Shown: positions 55,665 to 63,128, numbered from the stretch's first letter. The stretch: DNA of 64,000 bases from Methanosarcina horonobensis HB-1 = JCM 15518 (GCF_000970285.1 NZ_CP009516.1:3141036-3205035), one strand, 5' to 3'. Translations and numbers: made by a program. The notes: generated from the sequence alone by a model not told the origin.

Positions 55665-56612
55665 ATGTACGAAAATAACCTCATTCTGGATTTAGGTATA
55701 GACCGGGATCTTCCCGAAACATCTTTTCTTACTGATTTTTTACTAGACTGTCAGGTCCGTAATTTCTCTCCCAGGACAATCCAGTCTTACAAAAGCAACC
55801 TGAAATACTTCTTATCCCAGCATTCCATAGACCTTACACCTGAGGTCCTCAAAGACTTCCTGGTCCACATCAGGGGTAAAAAACACTATTCTCCGTCTAC
55901 CGTGGAAAACTATTTCGCGGTGCTCTCTTCTTTTTTTGATTGGCTTGAATGGGAAGGAGTAATCGAAAAAAACATAGTCCCACAATTCCGGAAACGGTAC
56001 TTAAGATACTACAAAGAACAAAGGCACGAAGAGCGCCAGCTAATCAGCCTGGAGCAAATGCGGGCCCTGATAGATTCAGCTGAATGGATAGGCTGGAAAG
56101 CCATGTTTATCTTTTTTGCCAAGACCGGGATAAGAAGGCAGGAACTTATAGACCTCGACCTCAAGGACCTCTACATAGAAAGCAGGTATGCAGTCCTGAA
56201 ACCTCACGCAAAACGAAGTAATAGAGTAGTCTTTTTTGATCAAGAATGTGCTCAGATCCTCGAGGCCTGGCTATCCTGGCGCCAGGAACACAAAATCAAA
56301 TCGAAGACGCTCTTTGTAGGGGTGCAGGGTTCCAGGATCTCTAGGGACGCAGTCTATGAAACAACCACAGAACACGCTCAGCGTTTAGGCTTCCATAACT
56401 CCAAAAGCCGACTACACGAAAAATTCACCCCTCACTGTTTTAGGCACTGGTTTACTACTTGGCTAAGGCGCTCTGGCTGCCCTCGTTCAATTATACAAGA
56501 ACTCCGGGGTGATTCCAGGAAGGAAGCCATAGACATTTATGACCACATAACCCAGATAGAAATAAAAGAGAGTTACTTAAGATACATTCCACAGCTGAAA
56601 ACAAATATATGA
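55665..56612 (+). CDS. Tyrosine recombinase (XerA/integrase type)
   Basis: 315 residues. N-terminal SAM-like core-binding domain (about 20-110). The catalytic domain has Arg in TGIRRQELIDLDL (about 162-174), HCFRHWFTTWLRR (about 257-269) with H-x-x-R, and Tyr in DIYDHITQIEIKESYL (near 300). Full length and intact. It is the likely integrase of the element whose ATPase is broken. It may act at tRNA-like sites. Confidence 0.85.
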   Translation: MYENNLILDLGIDRDLPETSFLTDFLLDCQVRNFSPRTIQSYKSNLKYFLSQHSIDLTPEVLKDFLVHIRGKKHYSPSTVENYFAVLSSFFDWLEWEGVIEKNIVPQFRKRYLRYYKEQRHEERQLISLEQMRALIDSAEWIGWKAMFIFFAKTGIRRQELIDLDLKDLYIESRYAVLKPHAKRSNRVVFFDQECAQILEAWLSWRQEHKIKSKTLFVGVQGSRISRDAVYETTTEHAQRLGFHNSKSRLHEKFTPHCFRHWFTTWLRRSGCPRSIIQELRGDSRKEAIDIYDHITQIEIKESYLRYIPQLKTNI

Positions 56613-56648
56613 AAAAAGTTTATATGTTTTTCATCTTTACTTTTTTCT

Positions 56649-56942
56649 ATGGGAGTGTTAAAACGGATTGATTCAGTGATAATAACTGAATCAAATAAGG
56701 AGTACATGCGGTTATATAACTTTACTAAGTTTTGCCTCAAAGCTGGTTTTTATTGGCTTTGTTTTAGAACGGGTGCATTCCTCGTAATTCTCCTTTGTCT
56801 CAACATAAACAAAGATGCTGCATTTCAGGAAAGCATAAAAGATGGGTTTCCATGGTTATCATCAACAGCTTCATTTATTGATTCAATTTTTCTCTTTACT
56901 TTCTTGCTTATACTATTGGCTCTATTCTATATTTGTTATTAA
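56649..56942 (+). CDS. Two-span membrane protein, unknown
   Basis: 97 codons from ATG 56649. Two hydrophobic helices (about 36-57 and 75-96) with a polar loop. No SD recognised. Same direction as the recombinase, 36 bp downstream. Confidence 0.45.
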   Translation: MGVLKRIDSVIITESNKEYMRLYNFTKFCLKAGFYWLCFRTGAFLVILLCLNINKDAAFQESIKDGFPWLSSTASFIDSIFLFTFLLILLALFYICY

Positions 56943-57342
56943 TTCAATAGTGAAGCCAAAAAAAAGATAAGTTTGTCTTTCAGTGCCGTGACTCAAAAAG
57001 AAGATAGTTTCTTAACAAACGAACAAAAAAAGACCATTTTTAGTAATGTTAACCAGAGAAGTTAGGCGCTGAGGGGGAGATTCGAACTCTTATAGAGCCC
57101 GACATTACCCCTTACATGTACTCACTAGAAGCTGATATTATCGTAAAACCTTTGCGTCATTTTGAGAATGTCGAGCTTGCAACTTTTTAAAAAAGTTTCC
57201 ATCCTAAATGACAAGGTCCCTGTTACCAGCAGGTCGAAATACAGCCTAACATATAATGACCTCTGAAAGTTTAAAAAGCTTTTTATATTTATAAATTTCA
57301 ACTAAAAGTTAGACGGAAATTTTACCAGAATTTTCGTACTAA
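56943..57342. other. Gene-free stretch with tRNA 3'-end-like segment
   Basis: It holds the tRNA-like att candidate at 57067-57091 and a TATA-like tract near 57280-57295 (TTTATATTTATAAA) for the downstream operon. No gene seen. Confidence 0.45.
57067..57091 (-). repeat. tRNA 3'-end fragment, putative attachment site
   Basis: On the minus strand the sequence reads GAGTTCGAATCTCCCCCTCA then GCG. This fits the T-loop (TTCGAAT), 3' T-stem and 3' acceptor strand of a tRNA. The rest of the tRNA is absent on the right. Its first 14 bases on the plus strand are repeated at 53615. Such 3'-end fragments are typical integrase att sites. Confidence 0.5.
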
Positions 57343-57633
57343 TTGAATGAGCTTGCAATAATGAAAAATGATACAATAGATAGCGGAAGCTATGCTTTAA
57401 CTCAGAATAGTAACGTAGTTGAAAACACAAAGTTTTTTTCACAATGTGATGAAAGATTACGTACCTGTTGTCCTTACTGTGGATCTATTAGAATATACAG
57501 AAGGACCAGAAAGGGCGGTTATGTCTGTTCTAACTCAGACTGTCTAAGATCATTTAACATCCCAGCATCTAAATTTACCGGAGTTAGCGGCGGTAGTTTA
57601 CCTACATCTCTTTTCAAGGGGGTCCGGGCATGA
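57343..57633 (+). CDS. Zinc-ribbon protein, first gene of the mini-operon
   Basis: 96 codons from TTG 57343 (ATG 57361 possible). CCPYCGSIRIYRRTRKGGYV then CSNSDC forms a zinc ribbon of the IS/transcription-factor kind (about 42-68). The stop overlaps the next ATG (ATGA). Probable DNA- or RNA-binding protein. Confidence 0.6.
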   Translation: MNELAIMKNDTIDSGSYALTQNSNVVENTKFFSQCDERLRTCCPYCGSIRIYRRTRKGGYVCSNSDCLRSFNIPASKFTGVSGGSLPTSLFKGVRA

Positions 57634-57743
57634 AGGTAATATCCAGTATAGGTCTTTGCCTTTTAACTTTCATTATTTGCCTCTTCTTCGGTCTTCTGAT
57701 GTTCACCTTCTGTTTTTCTCTCCTCTCGGGGGTGGGTCTGTGA
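57630..57743 (+). CDS. 37-residue one-helix membrane peptide
   Basis: ATG 57630 overlaps the previous stop, with AAGGGGGTCC upstream. Almost entirely hydrophobic (LCLLTFIICLFFGLLMFTFC). Its stop overlaps a GTG for the next peptide (GTGA). Confidence 0.5.
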   Translation: MKVISSIGLCLLTFIICLFFGLLMFTFCFSLLSGVGL

Positions 57744-57835
57744 GTCGGGATGAGATTATATTTTTCACTCTTTTTTATTTGAGTATCTTTCTTATAGGGC
57801 TTGCCTCCGGGATCTGTTCGGAGGTGTGGCTTTAA
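57740..57835 (+). CDS. 31-residue one-helix membrane peptide
   Basis: GTG 57740 overlaps the previous stop; GGGGGTGG lies upstream. MSRDEIIFFTLFYLSIFLIG is a charged N-terminus plus membrane helix. Stop TAA overlaps the next ATG (TAATG). Confidence 0.5.
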   Translation: MSRDEIIFFTLFYLSIFLIGLASGICSEVWL

Positions 57836-58215
57836 TGGCGCCAGAATCAAATGCCCTTGCTGCCCGGAACGGTTGCCTTATTGAGAAGATTGTCAGGACC
57901 CTATATCCTGACGCTCAATTTGATTATAAGGGAATAGTTGACCTCAAAATAAATGGGCAGCCTGTAGAGATTAAATCCTGCCAGGTTTCTGTATCTGATC
58001 ATAGTCACGGATCTGGGACCAGATCAGGAAGGTTTGCCTTCTCTGCAGAGCAGCACAAAAGCCTGATTCAAAATAAGGGTGAGTATATCCTGATGGTTCA
58101 TAAAAGTGGAGAACCATTCCTTTTTTTCAGGATCCCTGCAGCAGCCTTAAAAATATCTGAATTTTCCGGAGTCAAAAGTGTCTGCTGGAAATCAGTAATT
58201 TCAAGGGCGGTGTAA
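57835..58215 (+). CDS. PD-(D/E)XK-type nuclease, resolvase-like
   Basis: 126 residues. GCLIEKIVRTLYPDAQFDYK then GIVDLKINGQPVEIKSCQV reads as the core E...D-x(n)-E-x-K of the PD-(D/E)XK fold (Asp near 44, Glu-Ile-Lys near 53-55). Later SAEQHKSLIQNKGEYILMVH is a typical Q/H helix. Length fits small Holliday-junction resolvase or endonuclease homologues. Overlapping start suggests coupling with the membrane peptides. Confidence 0.65.
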   Translation: MAPESNALAARNGCLIEKIVRTLYPDAQFDYKGIVDLKINGQPVEIKSCQVSVSDHSHGSGTRSGRFAFSAEQHKSLIQNKGEYILMVHKSGEPFLFFRIPAAALKISEFSGVKSVCWKSVISRAV

Positions 58216-58218
58216 TTT

Positions 58219-58341
58219 GTGGCTGCCAGAATAATTGCTGAACTTCCTGCTCGCTCCTTCCTTAATTATGAGGAAATCAGAGCTAGGCTCAGGGAGTTCA
58301 TAGACATTATAGAGCTACAGCCAAAGGAGGAAAATAAATGA
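58219..58341 (+). CDS. 40-residue helical peptide
   Basis: GTG 58219 (upstream GGGCGGTG inside the nuclease gene) to TGA 58341, which overlaps the next ATG as ATGA. Amphipathic helical sequence (NYEEIRARLREFIDIIELQP). The overlap on the right supports translation. Confidence 0.45.
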   Translation: MAARIIAELPARSFLNYEEIRARLREFIDIIELQPKEENK

Positions 58342-58880
58342 ACTCTGTAGCTGCAGAAATGTTTGGAACTCCTTTAAACCTGGGATCAGGGGAAGTTGTC
58401 AAGGAAGCCATAAAGGAACTTTTCCGAGAAGAACCCGAGTTTTTTCAAGCTGCCCTGCAGGGGATACTTTCAGAGATTTCAGAACGCATAGATCACACAC
58501 AAATGGAACAGATTAAGGATAGGTCAAGGATTGCAGATCTGGAACTTCTCCTAGGACTTGATGAGGAGATCCAAGATCCTGAAGATCCATACTATCCGGA
58601 AAAAAAAGAGAGACTAGAGGAACTCAGACAGAAAACTAGCTTTATCCGGGAGATTCAAGGAAATCCTGAGCAGAGTTTAGAAAACCATCTCTATGAAGAA
58701 CTCAAACGGAGCCTTTCAATGAAAAACAGAGATATCATGAACTTGTTCGGATGGGATAAAAAGAATACTATGAAGGCGACACGATTGATGCAAAAAATGG
58801 CGGAGACGTTCTCTGATGTGGTTTATGAGCCAGTTCCAGGAAAGAAAAGAGTAATGAGAATCCACCTAAAAAAACAATAA
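58338..58880 (+). CDS. Putative DNA-binding protein, last gene of the mini-operon
   Basis: 180 residues; AAAGGAGG 8 bp before ATG 58338. The N-terminal half is helical with an acidic middle. The C-terminal 60 residues (LYEELKRSLSMKNRDIMNLF...TMKATRLMQKMAETFSDVVY...KRVMRIHLKK) look like a winged helix. The iterated palindromes lie just downstream, so it could bind them as repressor or replication initiator. No family recognised. Confidence 0.55.
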   Translation: MNSVAAEMFGTPLNLGSGEVVKEAIKELFREEPEFFQAALQGILSEISERIDHTQMEQIKDRSRIADLELLLGLDEEIQDPEDPYYPEKKERLEELRQKTSFIREIQGNPEQSLENHLYEELKRSLSMKNRDIMNLFGWDKKNTMKATRLMQKMAETFSDVVYEPVPGKKRVMRIHLKKQ

Positions 58881-58897
58881 AAGTTTACGTTGTAAAA

Positions 58898-58938
58898 TTC
58901 AAACATTATGTTTAAACATTTCAAACATGATGTTTGAA
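58898..58938. promoter_or_regulatory. Two 19-bp palindromes, left pair
   Basis: TTCAAACATTATGTTTAAA (58898-58916, one mismatch) and TTCAAACATGATGTTTGAA (58920-58938, perfect about its centre) lie 22 bp apart, about two helical turns, so bound proteins would sit on one face. Confidence 0.8.
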
Positions 58939-59152
58939 TTTTTGATGAAAAAAGGTGAAAATTGTGATACCATTTATATAGTGACTGAATGAGGGAAAGA
59001 TAATTTCCTCAAAATGAAAAAGTGATACAAGGAAAGTTGTGTTACTTGGGCAAAAATCCAAAATTTTCTCTTATTTTTTATCTCTCTTATTTTATATTAT
59101 CTTCATAACTTGTAAATGAAATTTGTAAAATGAATCCTATCTGTTACAAAAG

Positions 59153-59190
59153 TTCAAACATCATGTTTGAAACGTTTGAAAATGTTTGAA
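59153..59190. promoter_or_regulatory. 19-bp palindrome plus half-sites, right group
   Basis: TTCAAACATCATGTTTGAA (59153-59171) followed by half-sites ACGTTTGAA (59172-59180) and ATGTTTGAA (59182-59190), spaced at about 9-10 bp. Same motif as the left pair, 215 bp away. Confidence 0.8.
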
Positions 59191-59332
59191 ATTATATTTT
59201 CGCAACCAGTAATCTCTTTTTTGTAGATAATCCATGAGATTTCAGAATAAAGTAGTTAGTTACTAACAAAAAAGAACCTGAAGTAGCAAGCAGGAATCGA
59301 TAATTCAAGAAAGTTGTCTATTTCGGTGTCTT

Positions 59333-59896
59333 CTAATTGACTTGTCTCGAAGTTCGGATGTATTTTTCAAAGAAAGAAAACACATCACCTAAGACGTGTT
59401 CATGTAAATCAATGTCGTTATCATACTCAACTGACACAACATGATATCTTTCCGTCCGTAATTCTTCCTTTAATAATGTGCCCATGGCAGGAATACCATT
59501 GTGAGTCTCCTCAAACACTCTACACTTTGAGAGTAAATTATTTCCAATTACATATTTTAATTCACTGGTAACGCTATCTGTTTTTCCCCTACATGTAAAG
59601 ACAAGTATATTTAGATCGGCAAACTTCAAACAATCAAAGCTCTTATCAAGGTTTGAGCTAATTGATTTTTCATCAGAAGGGAAATCTTCAACAATGTAAG
59701 TGCTGATATAACCATTATTTCTCAAATAGTCCCGAAGTTTAATCAGCCTTTCCTTTTCTCCCAAATGCTCTCCATCTCCAGGTGGATTATATGCACCATA
59801 GATGATAATGTGAATCCTGCCTTTATGAGAGATAATAGACTCTGCTTTTTTTTGTTGAAAAATATTCCATCGCTCTGAAGTATTTTTGGATATCAC
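59333..59896 (-). CDS. TIR/deoxyribosyltransferase-like Rossmannoid protein
   Basis: 187 residues. A first strand and loop IHIIIYGAYNPPGDGEHLGE (about 28-47), then ERLIKLRDYLRNNGYISTYI, then ADLNILVFTCRGKTDSVTSE (about 93-112) with a possible catalytic Glu. The order resembles TIR or nucleoside 2-deoxyribosyltransferase folds, which cleave N-glycosidic bonds of nucleotides. In mobile DNA such proteins are often defence effectors. This is a weak, fold-level resemblance. It diverges from the gene at 59993. Confidence 0.5.
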   Translation of the reverse strand: MISKNTSERWNIFQQKKAESIISHKGRIHIIIYGAYNPPGDGEHLGEKERLIKLRDYLRNNGYISTYIVEDFPSDEKSISSNLDKSFDCLKFADLNILVFTCRGKTDSVTSELKYVIGNNLLSKCRVFEETHNGIPAMGTLLKEELRTERYHVVSVEYDNDIDLHEHVLGDVFSFFEKYIRTSRQVN

Positions 59897-59992
59897 ACAA
59901 TTTTAGTTATTTTTACGACATAAAAAAGTATAAGTAAAATCAGTTATACTAAAGTAAATTAAATTATACGTAATTTGATGGAGGAGATTACT

Positions 59993-60511
59993 ATGGGCAT
60001 AGATGAAAATGAAAAAATAAAAGCGTATGCGAACGAATTGCCTGCTGAACTTAGGCGAGCAATCGATGCGTTGAATAGTGATATTGGTTTGGCCGTTTTT
60101 TTTGTACTATTCAAATATGGCGAAATGTCGTTTTCACAAATAATGAGCGAATTAGATATCCCATCAAATTACAGTAGCAAATTAACATACCACATCAAAA
60201 AACTGCAAAAAGGTTCATTGGTTAAAAATGAATATATTAAAAAGGAAAACGTAGATAGTTATTCCTTTTACGATATCACAGAGTTTGGAGAAGGAATTAT
60301 CAATAATTTGATGAACGCAATTCAGGTACCACAGTCGAGTAATTATCTCATACAAACGTTAGATGAAAACTCCACCACCAGTCCAATGACAAGAATTATG
60401 TTAAATTTGGACAGCAATGATAGTAAATTTAATGTAGACTGTGCAGCTGCCTCTGATAGTGTCATTAAAGTTTTGTTAAACCAATCTGAAGCTACTATGA
60501 TGGCAAATTAA
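59993..60511 (+). CDS. ArsR-like winged-helix regulator
   Basis: 172 residues from ATG 59993, which has GGAGGAG upstream; earlier in-frame starts at 59975 and 59978 sit on that SD. Winged helix about 30-110 (FSQIMSELDIPSNYSSKLTY as the HTH, IKKENVDSYSFYDITEFGEG as the wing). C-terminal part is polar with no obvious ligand site. Divergent from the TIR-like gene, which it may control. Confidence 0.7.
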   Translation: MGIDENEKIKAYANELPAELRRAIDALNSDIGLAVFFVLFKYGEMSFSQIMSELDIPSNYSSKLTYHIKKLQKGSLVKNEYIKKENVDSYSFYDITEFGEGIINNLMNAIQVPQSSNYLIQTLDENSTTSPMTRIMLNLDSNDSKFNVDCAAASDSVIKVLLNQSEATMMAN

Positions 60512-60661
60512 TATCACTAGTACTGCGATTCCGAAGTATGTTCACAAAAATTGACGGTTGAATCTATCCCACGATCACGAATTTCTCAACAAATAGGGAA
60601 TTTATTTTGGAATCGAAGCACTAGGAAATTAATAATAATTCTAGGTTGTTGAGGTGAAATC

Positions 60662-61018
60662 ATGGAAACAGATAAAAAAATCTCTTTAAGTTATGCTCCA
60701 CAAAAGGTGAAAACAGAAAAGTCTGATAATTATAGGGAAGTTACGCAGGATAGAGTTTTTGCAGGAATCAGAGAGGGCTATTTCATTTACATGATTCAAA
60801 GTGAAGTGTTTGATACTAATCAACTGGAGGATAAGGATGAAGGGCATTTTACTGATGAGGTACTGGTCAGGGTACCGCCTCAACAGATGGTTAGAATGCA
60901 CAAACTTTTTGGTCAATTAATTAAAAATTATGAAAATATTTATGGAGAAATCAGAAATTTAGAACAAATAGCTTCTGAAAAACCAGATCTATTCAAAGAT
61001 TTATCCTCTAAATCTTAA
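60662..61018 (+). CDS. DUF3467-like protein
   Basis: 118 residues; ATG 60662 behind GAGGTGA. VFAGIREGYFIYMIQSEVFD then VLVRVPPQQMVRMHKLFGQL and IKNYENIYGEI fit the DUF3467 layout (two strands, then a helix ending in a YE-x2-YG motif). Function unknown. Confidence 0.55.
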   Translation: METDKKISLSYAPQKVKTEKSDNYREVTQDRVFAGIREGYFIYMIQSEVFDTNQLEDKDEGHFTDEVLVRVPPQQMVRMHKLFGQLIKNYENIYGEIRNLEQIASEKPDLFKDLSSKS

Positions 61019-61058
61019 GTACTCTCAATTGATTCTAATCAGCATTATTTATTAATCT

Positions 61059-61196
61059 AAATACTCGGCTCTGTACAAAACCTATTTTAATCAGCATTAA
61101 GGGGCCACAATTAACTGTGGGAAATAGAGATCACAAGATCAGTGCAGAATAACGAATATTTATTATTTCATAGGCATTCTACAGAGCCAAATACTC
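61059..61196. mobile_element. 122-bp MITE with target-site duplications
   Basis: Element 61067-61188 begins GGCTCTGTACAAAACC and ends with the inverted copy: perfect 9-bp TIR GGCTCTGTA, 13 of 16 over the extended ends. It is flanked on both sides by the 8-bp direct repeat AAATACTC (61059-61066 and 61189-61196), a clean target-site duplication. It has no ORF, so a related transposase elsewhere must have moved it. Confidence 0.85.
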
Positions 61197-61450
61197 CGGA
61201 TATGATATCTATAGAAAATTAAAGCGTTTTTTTCAAAATCGTGTTCGGGCTTAAACTTTTAGTCTTTTAGGAGTAATTAAGATATTTCCTACATACATAG
61301 GTTTTATATCAAAATCAATGTATCCATGGAAAACAGCATTCTGTATAAACTATAGACTACGATATAAATCTACATAACTATCTAACTTCAAATTTACAGC
61401 AAACCTGCGACATTGCAAAAAAATTTTATTTTAAAGAGGGCCCCGCTAAT

Positions 61451-61470
61451 TGTTACCAAATGTGGTAACA
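61451..61470. promoter_or_regulatory. Palindrome TGTTACCA-AATG-TGGTAACA
   Basis: Perfect 8-bp arms around a 4-base spacer; operator-like. It lies 40 bp from the tandem array. Confidence 0.6.
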
Positions 61471-61508
61471 GATAGATCATTTATCACATAAAATGAAGGG
61501 TTATCATT

Positions 61509-61579
61509 TTGTATTCAAATCTAGGATTGTATTCAAACCTGGGATTGTATTCAAGTCTGGATTGTATTCAAATCTGGGA
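61509..61579. repeat. 18-bp tandem repeats, four copies
   Basis: TTGTATTCAAATCTGGGA with small variations: 61509-61526, 61527-61544, 61545-61561 (17 bp), 61562-61579. Direct, contiguous and iteron-like, just upstream of a TATA tract. Confidence 0.9.
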
Positions 61580-61800
61580 TGAAAAACAAATATAAGTAAC
61601 TACAGCATTTATACTACCTGCATTACCAAAAAATTGAGCAATAAAAGGGAACATACAAAGAAAGCTTTTATGTTCTTATAAATCAAGAGTATACGGATCA
61701 TAAAGGCACTAGAACCTGAAAACGAAAAAATTTAAAGTTCCCATTAAATACTATATGCTAGGTTAGGTGAACCAGTGAAGTAATAAAGTTAGAAAGCTTG

Positions 61801-61835
61801 TAAGTTGTTGGGATCGTGACTCCCTACAACTTACA
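61801..61835 (+). ncRNA. Strong hairpin, possible structured RNA or origin stem
   Basis: GTAAGTTGTTGGGA and TCCCTACAACTTAC pair over 13 of 14 positions with a 7-base loop (TCGTGAC). There is no ORF nearby on either side for 200 bp. It could be a leader RNA, a terminator, or the single-strand hairpin of a rolling-circle origin. Confidence 0.45.
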
Positions 61836-62038
61836 GACTTATGTTTAAGGAAAGTATTTCAAAACATTGCAATAATATACCATTTCTAATTGTATCGTAC
61901 ATGTACTTGTACTTTGCGATTGTATATAACTCTGAAAATTGCAATCTACTGAAATCTTTCCTTTTTTTTGTACAGAGTAATAAAACTTTGCATGAAGTAA
62001 AAAGAACTCATGTCAAATAAATAACAGGAGGACATATT

Positions 62039-62182
62039 ATGTCAACTGTATTCCACGCAGGATTCATGACATATCTGTTGATTGCAATCATCTTCTTCTT
62101 AGCTCTCTGCTTTGTTGCTCCCGATATTGCTGACCAGGTATTAATTGATCTGCACAATCTAGCCTCAGCGGTAAAGGTATGA
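62039..62182 (+). CDS. 47-residue one-helix membrane protein
   Basis: ATG 62039 behind CAGGAGGA; TGA at 62182. MTYLLIAIIFFLALCFVAPD is a membrane helix, followed by a short amphipathic tail. It could be a minor virion or membrane peptide. Confidence 0.6.
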   Translation: MSTVFHAGFMTYLLIAIIFFLALCFVAPDIADQVLIDLHNLASAVKV

Positions 62183-62387
62183 TAAATACCTTTTTTCCTT
62201 TTTTTCAATTTTTGAACAATACATAGAGGTCTGAAAATGGCTTCAAAAAAGGGTCTTAGATATTCCCATCTCTTATAAAGAACACACAAGTTTTAAGGTA
62301 AAACCTGTGCATTCTTCATGATTTGGTATAATTATGCGGTAATTTTGGCTCAAAAACATCAAAAGTACGCAGGTTTAAATAAAAGCT

Positions 62388-63020
62388 GTGTATACTTACT
62401 TTGGTGATTTTTTGGTAAAATACCCTAAATCAGGTTATGAAAAAGATTCTGAAGCTTTACATTTCTATGTGAAAGATGTAAGAATCCTTACTCCTAAAGA
62501 ATATGAAGCATTAAAAGCCACTATTCCAAAAGATCAGCATAAAACAACTTTAGATATTCTTCTAATTACAGGTATGCGCTACGCAGAGCTTTTGAGGCTC
62601 TATGATAATCCTGCCTGGTACAATGAGAAAAGAAATATAATTCATCTCCCGGAAGAGGCACAAAAGAAACACAAAAGAAGACAGTTAGAAAGAACTATTC
62701 ATCCTTTACCTTCCATGTTCAATTATCTTCTAAAGGACTTCTGGCAGGCCCGTAAACCTCCCTTAGAAAGTACCTGGAATAAGAACCTTCAAAGATGGGC
62801 TATGTCTGCAGGCATAAACCCTTATGGTCTTTCTGTAAAGTCAAGTAGAAAAACACTGGAGTCCTGGTTAATTGCTTCAGGGGTTGTTGAGTCTACCGTA
62901 TGTTTACGGCAGGGTCATGATTCCTTAACCTCTATGCGTCATTATCAGGGGCTTGCCTTTTCAGATGATGAATTAAGAGACATAAAAAAGCAGCTAATCG
63001 CATGGGGTTTCTCGATATAA
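62388..63020 (+). CDS. Short tyrosine recombinase
   Basis: 210 residues from GTG 62388 (no SD). Catalytic-domain motifs TGMRYAELLRLYD (about 64-76), SSRKTLESWLIASG (about 159-172), RQGHDSLTSMRHYQGLAF (about 179-196) with His and the nucleophile Tyr. The usual H-x-x-R is S-x-R here, so one catalytic His is replaced. Truncated N-terminal domain. It resembles integrases of small archaeal viruses. It differs from the recombinase at 55665, so a second element is likely. Confidence 0.8.
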   Translation: MYTYFGDFLVKYPKSGYEKDSEALHFYVKDVRILTPKEYEALKATIPKDQHKTTLDILLITGMRYAELLRLYDNPAWYNEKRNIIHLPEEAQKKHKRRQLERTIHPLPSMFNYLLKDFWQARKPPLESTWNKNLQRWAMSAGINPYGLSVKSSRKTLESWLIASGVVESTVCLRQGHDSLTSMRHYQGLAFSDDELRDIKKQLIAWGFSI

Positions 63021-63108
63021 TCTTAAGTTCTGGAAATTCATTACCAAAATAAGTGTCCGAAAAACTGAACATGAAAAATGCTGACGTCATTTGATTTATA
63101 ACTCAGTA

Positions 63109-63128
63109 ACTCCAATATATATTGGAGT
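63109..63128 (+). promoter_or_regulatory. Promoter palindrome over TATA box
   Basis: ACTCCAATATATATTGGAGT is a perfect 20-bp palindrome with the TATA box (AATATATATT) at its centre, 44 bp before the ATG at 63172. A dimeric repressor bound here would block TBP directly. Confidence 0.75.

Larger units (their letters stand above)
58881..59332. other. Regulatory or origin-like region with palindromes
   Basis: 450 bp without a gene, bounded by palindromic sites at both ends. TATA-like TTTATATAG at about 58973. See the separate entries for the sites. Confidence 0.5.
61019..62038. other. 1-kb non-coding region rich in repeats and structure
   Basis: No gene. It holds the MITE, a palindrome (61451-61470), an 18-bp tandem array (61509-61579), a TATA-like tract (about 61590) and a strong hairpin (61801-61835). 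The concentration suggests an origin or a complex regulatory region. Confidence 0.6.

Noticed and set aside
57067-57091. Intact tRNA gene
   Set aside because: Only the 3' part can be folded; no 5' acceptor strand, D-arm or anticodon arm follows on the right.
61451-61470. NrpR-type nitrogen operator
   Set aside because: Half-sites are in the opposite order from the GGTA-N6-TACC type pattern I recall, so the assignment is not supported.
61509-61579. CRISPR array
   Set aside because: Repeats are contiguous and only 17-18 bp, with no spacers and no cas genes.
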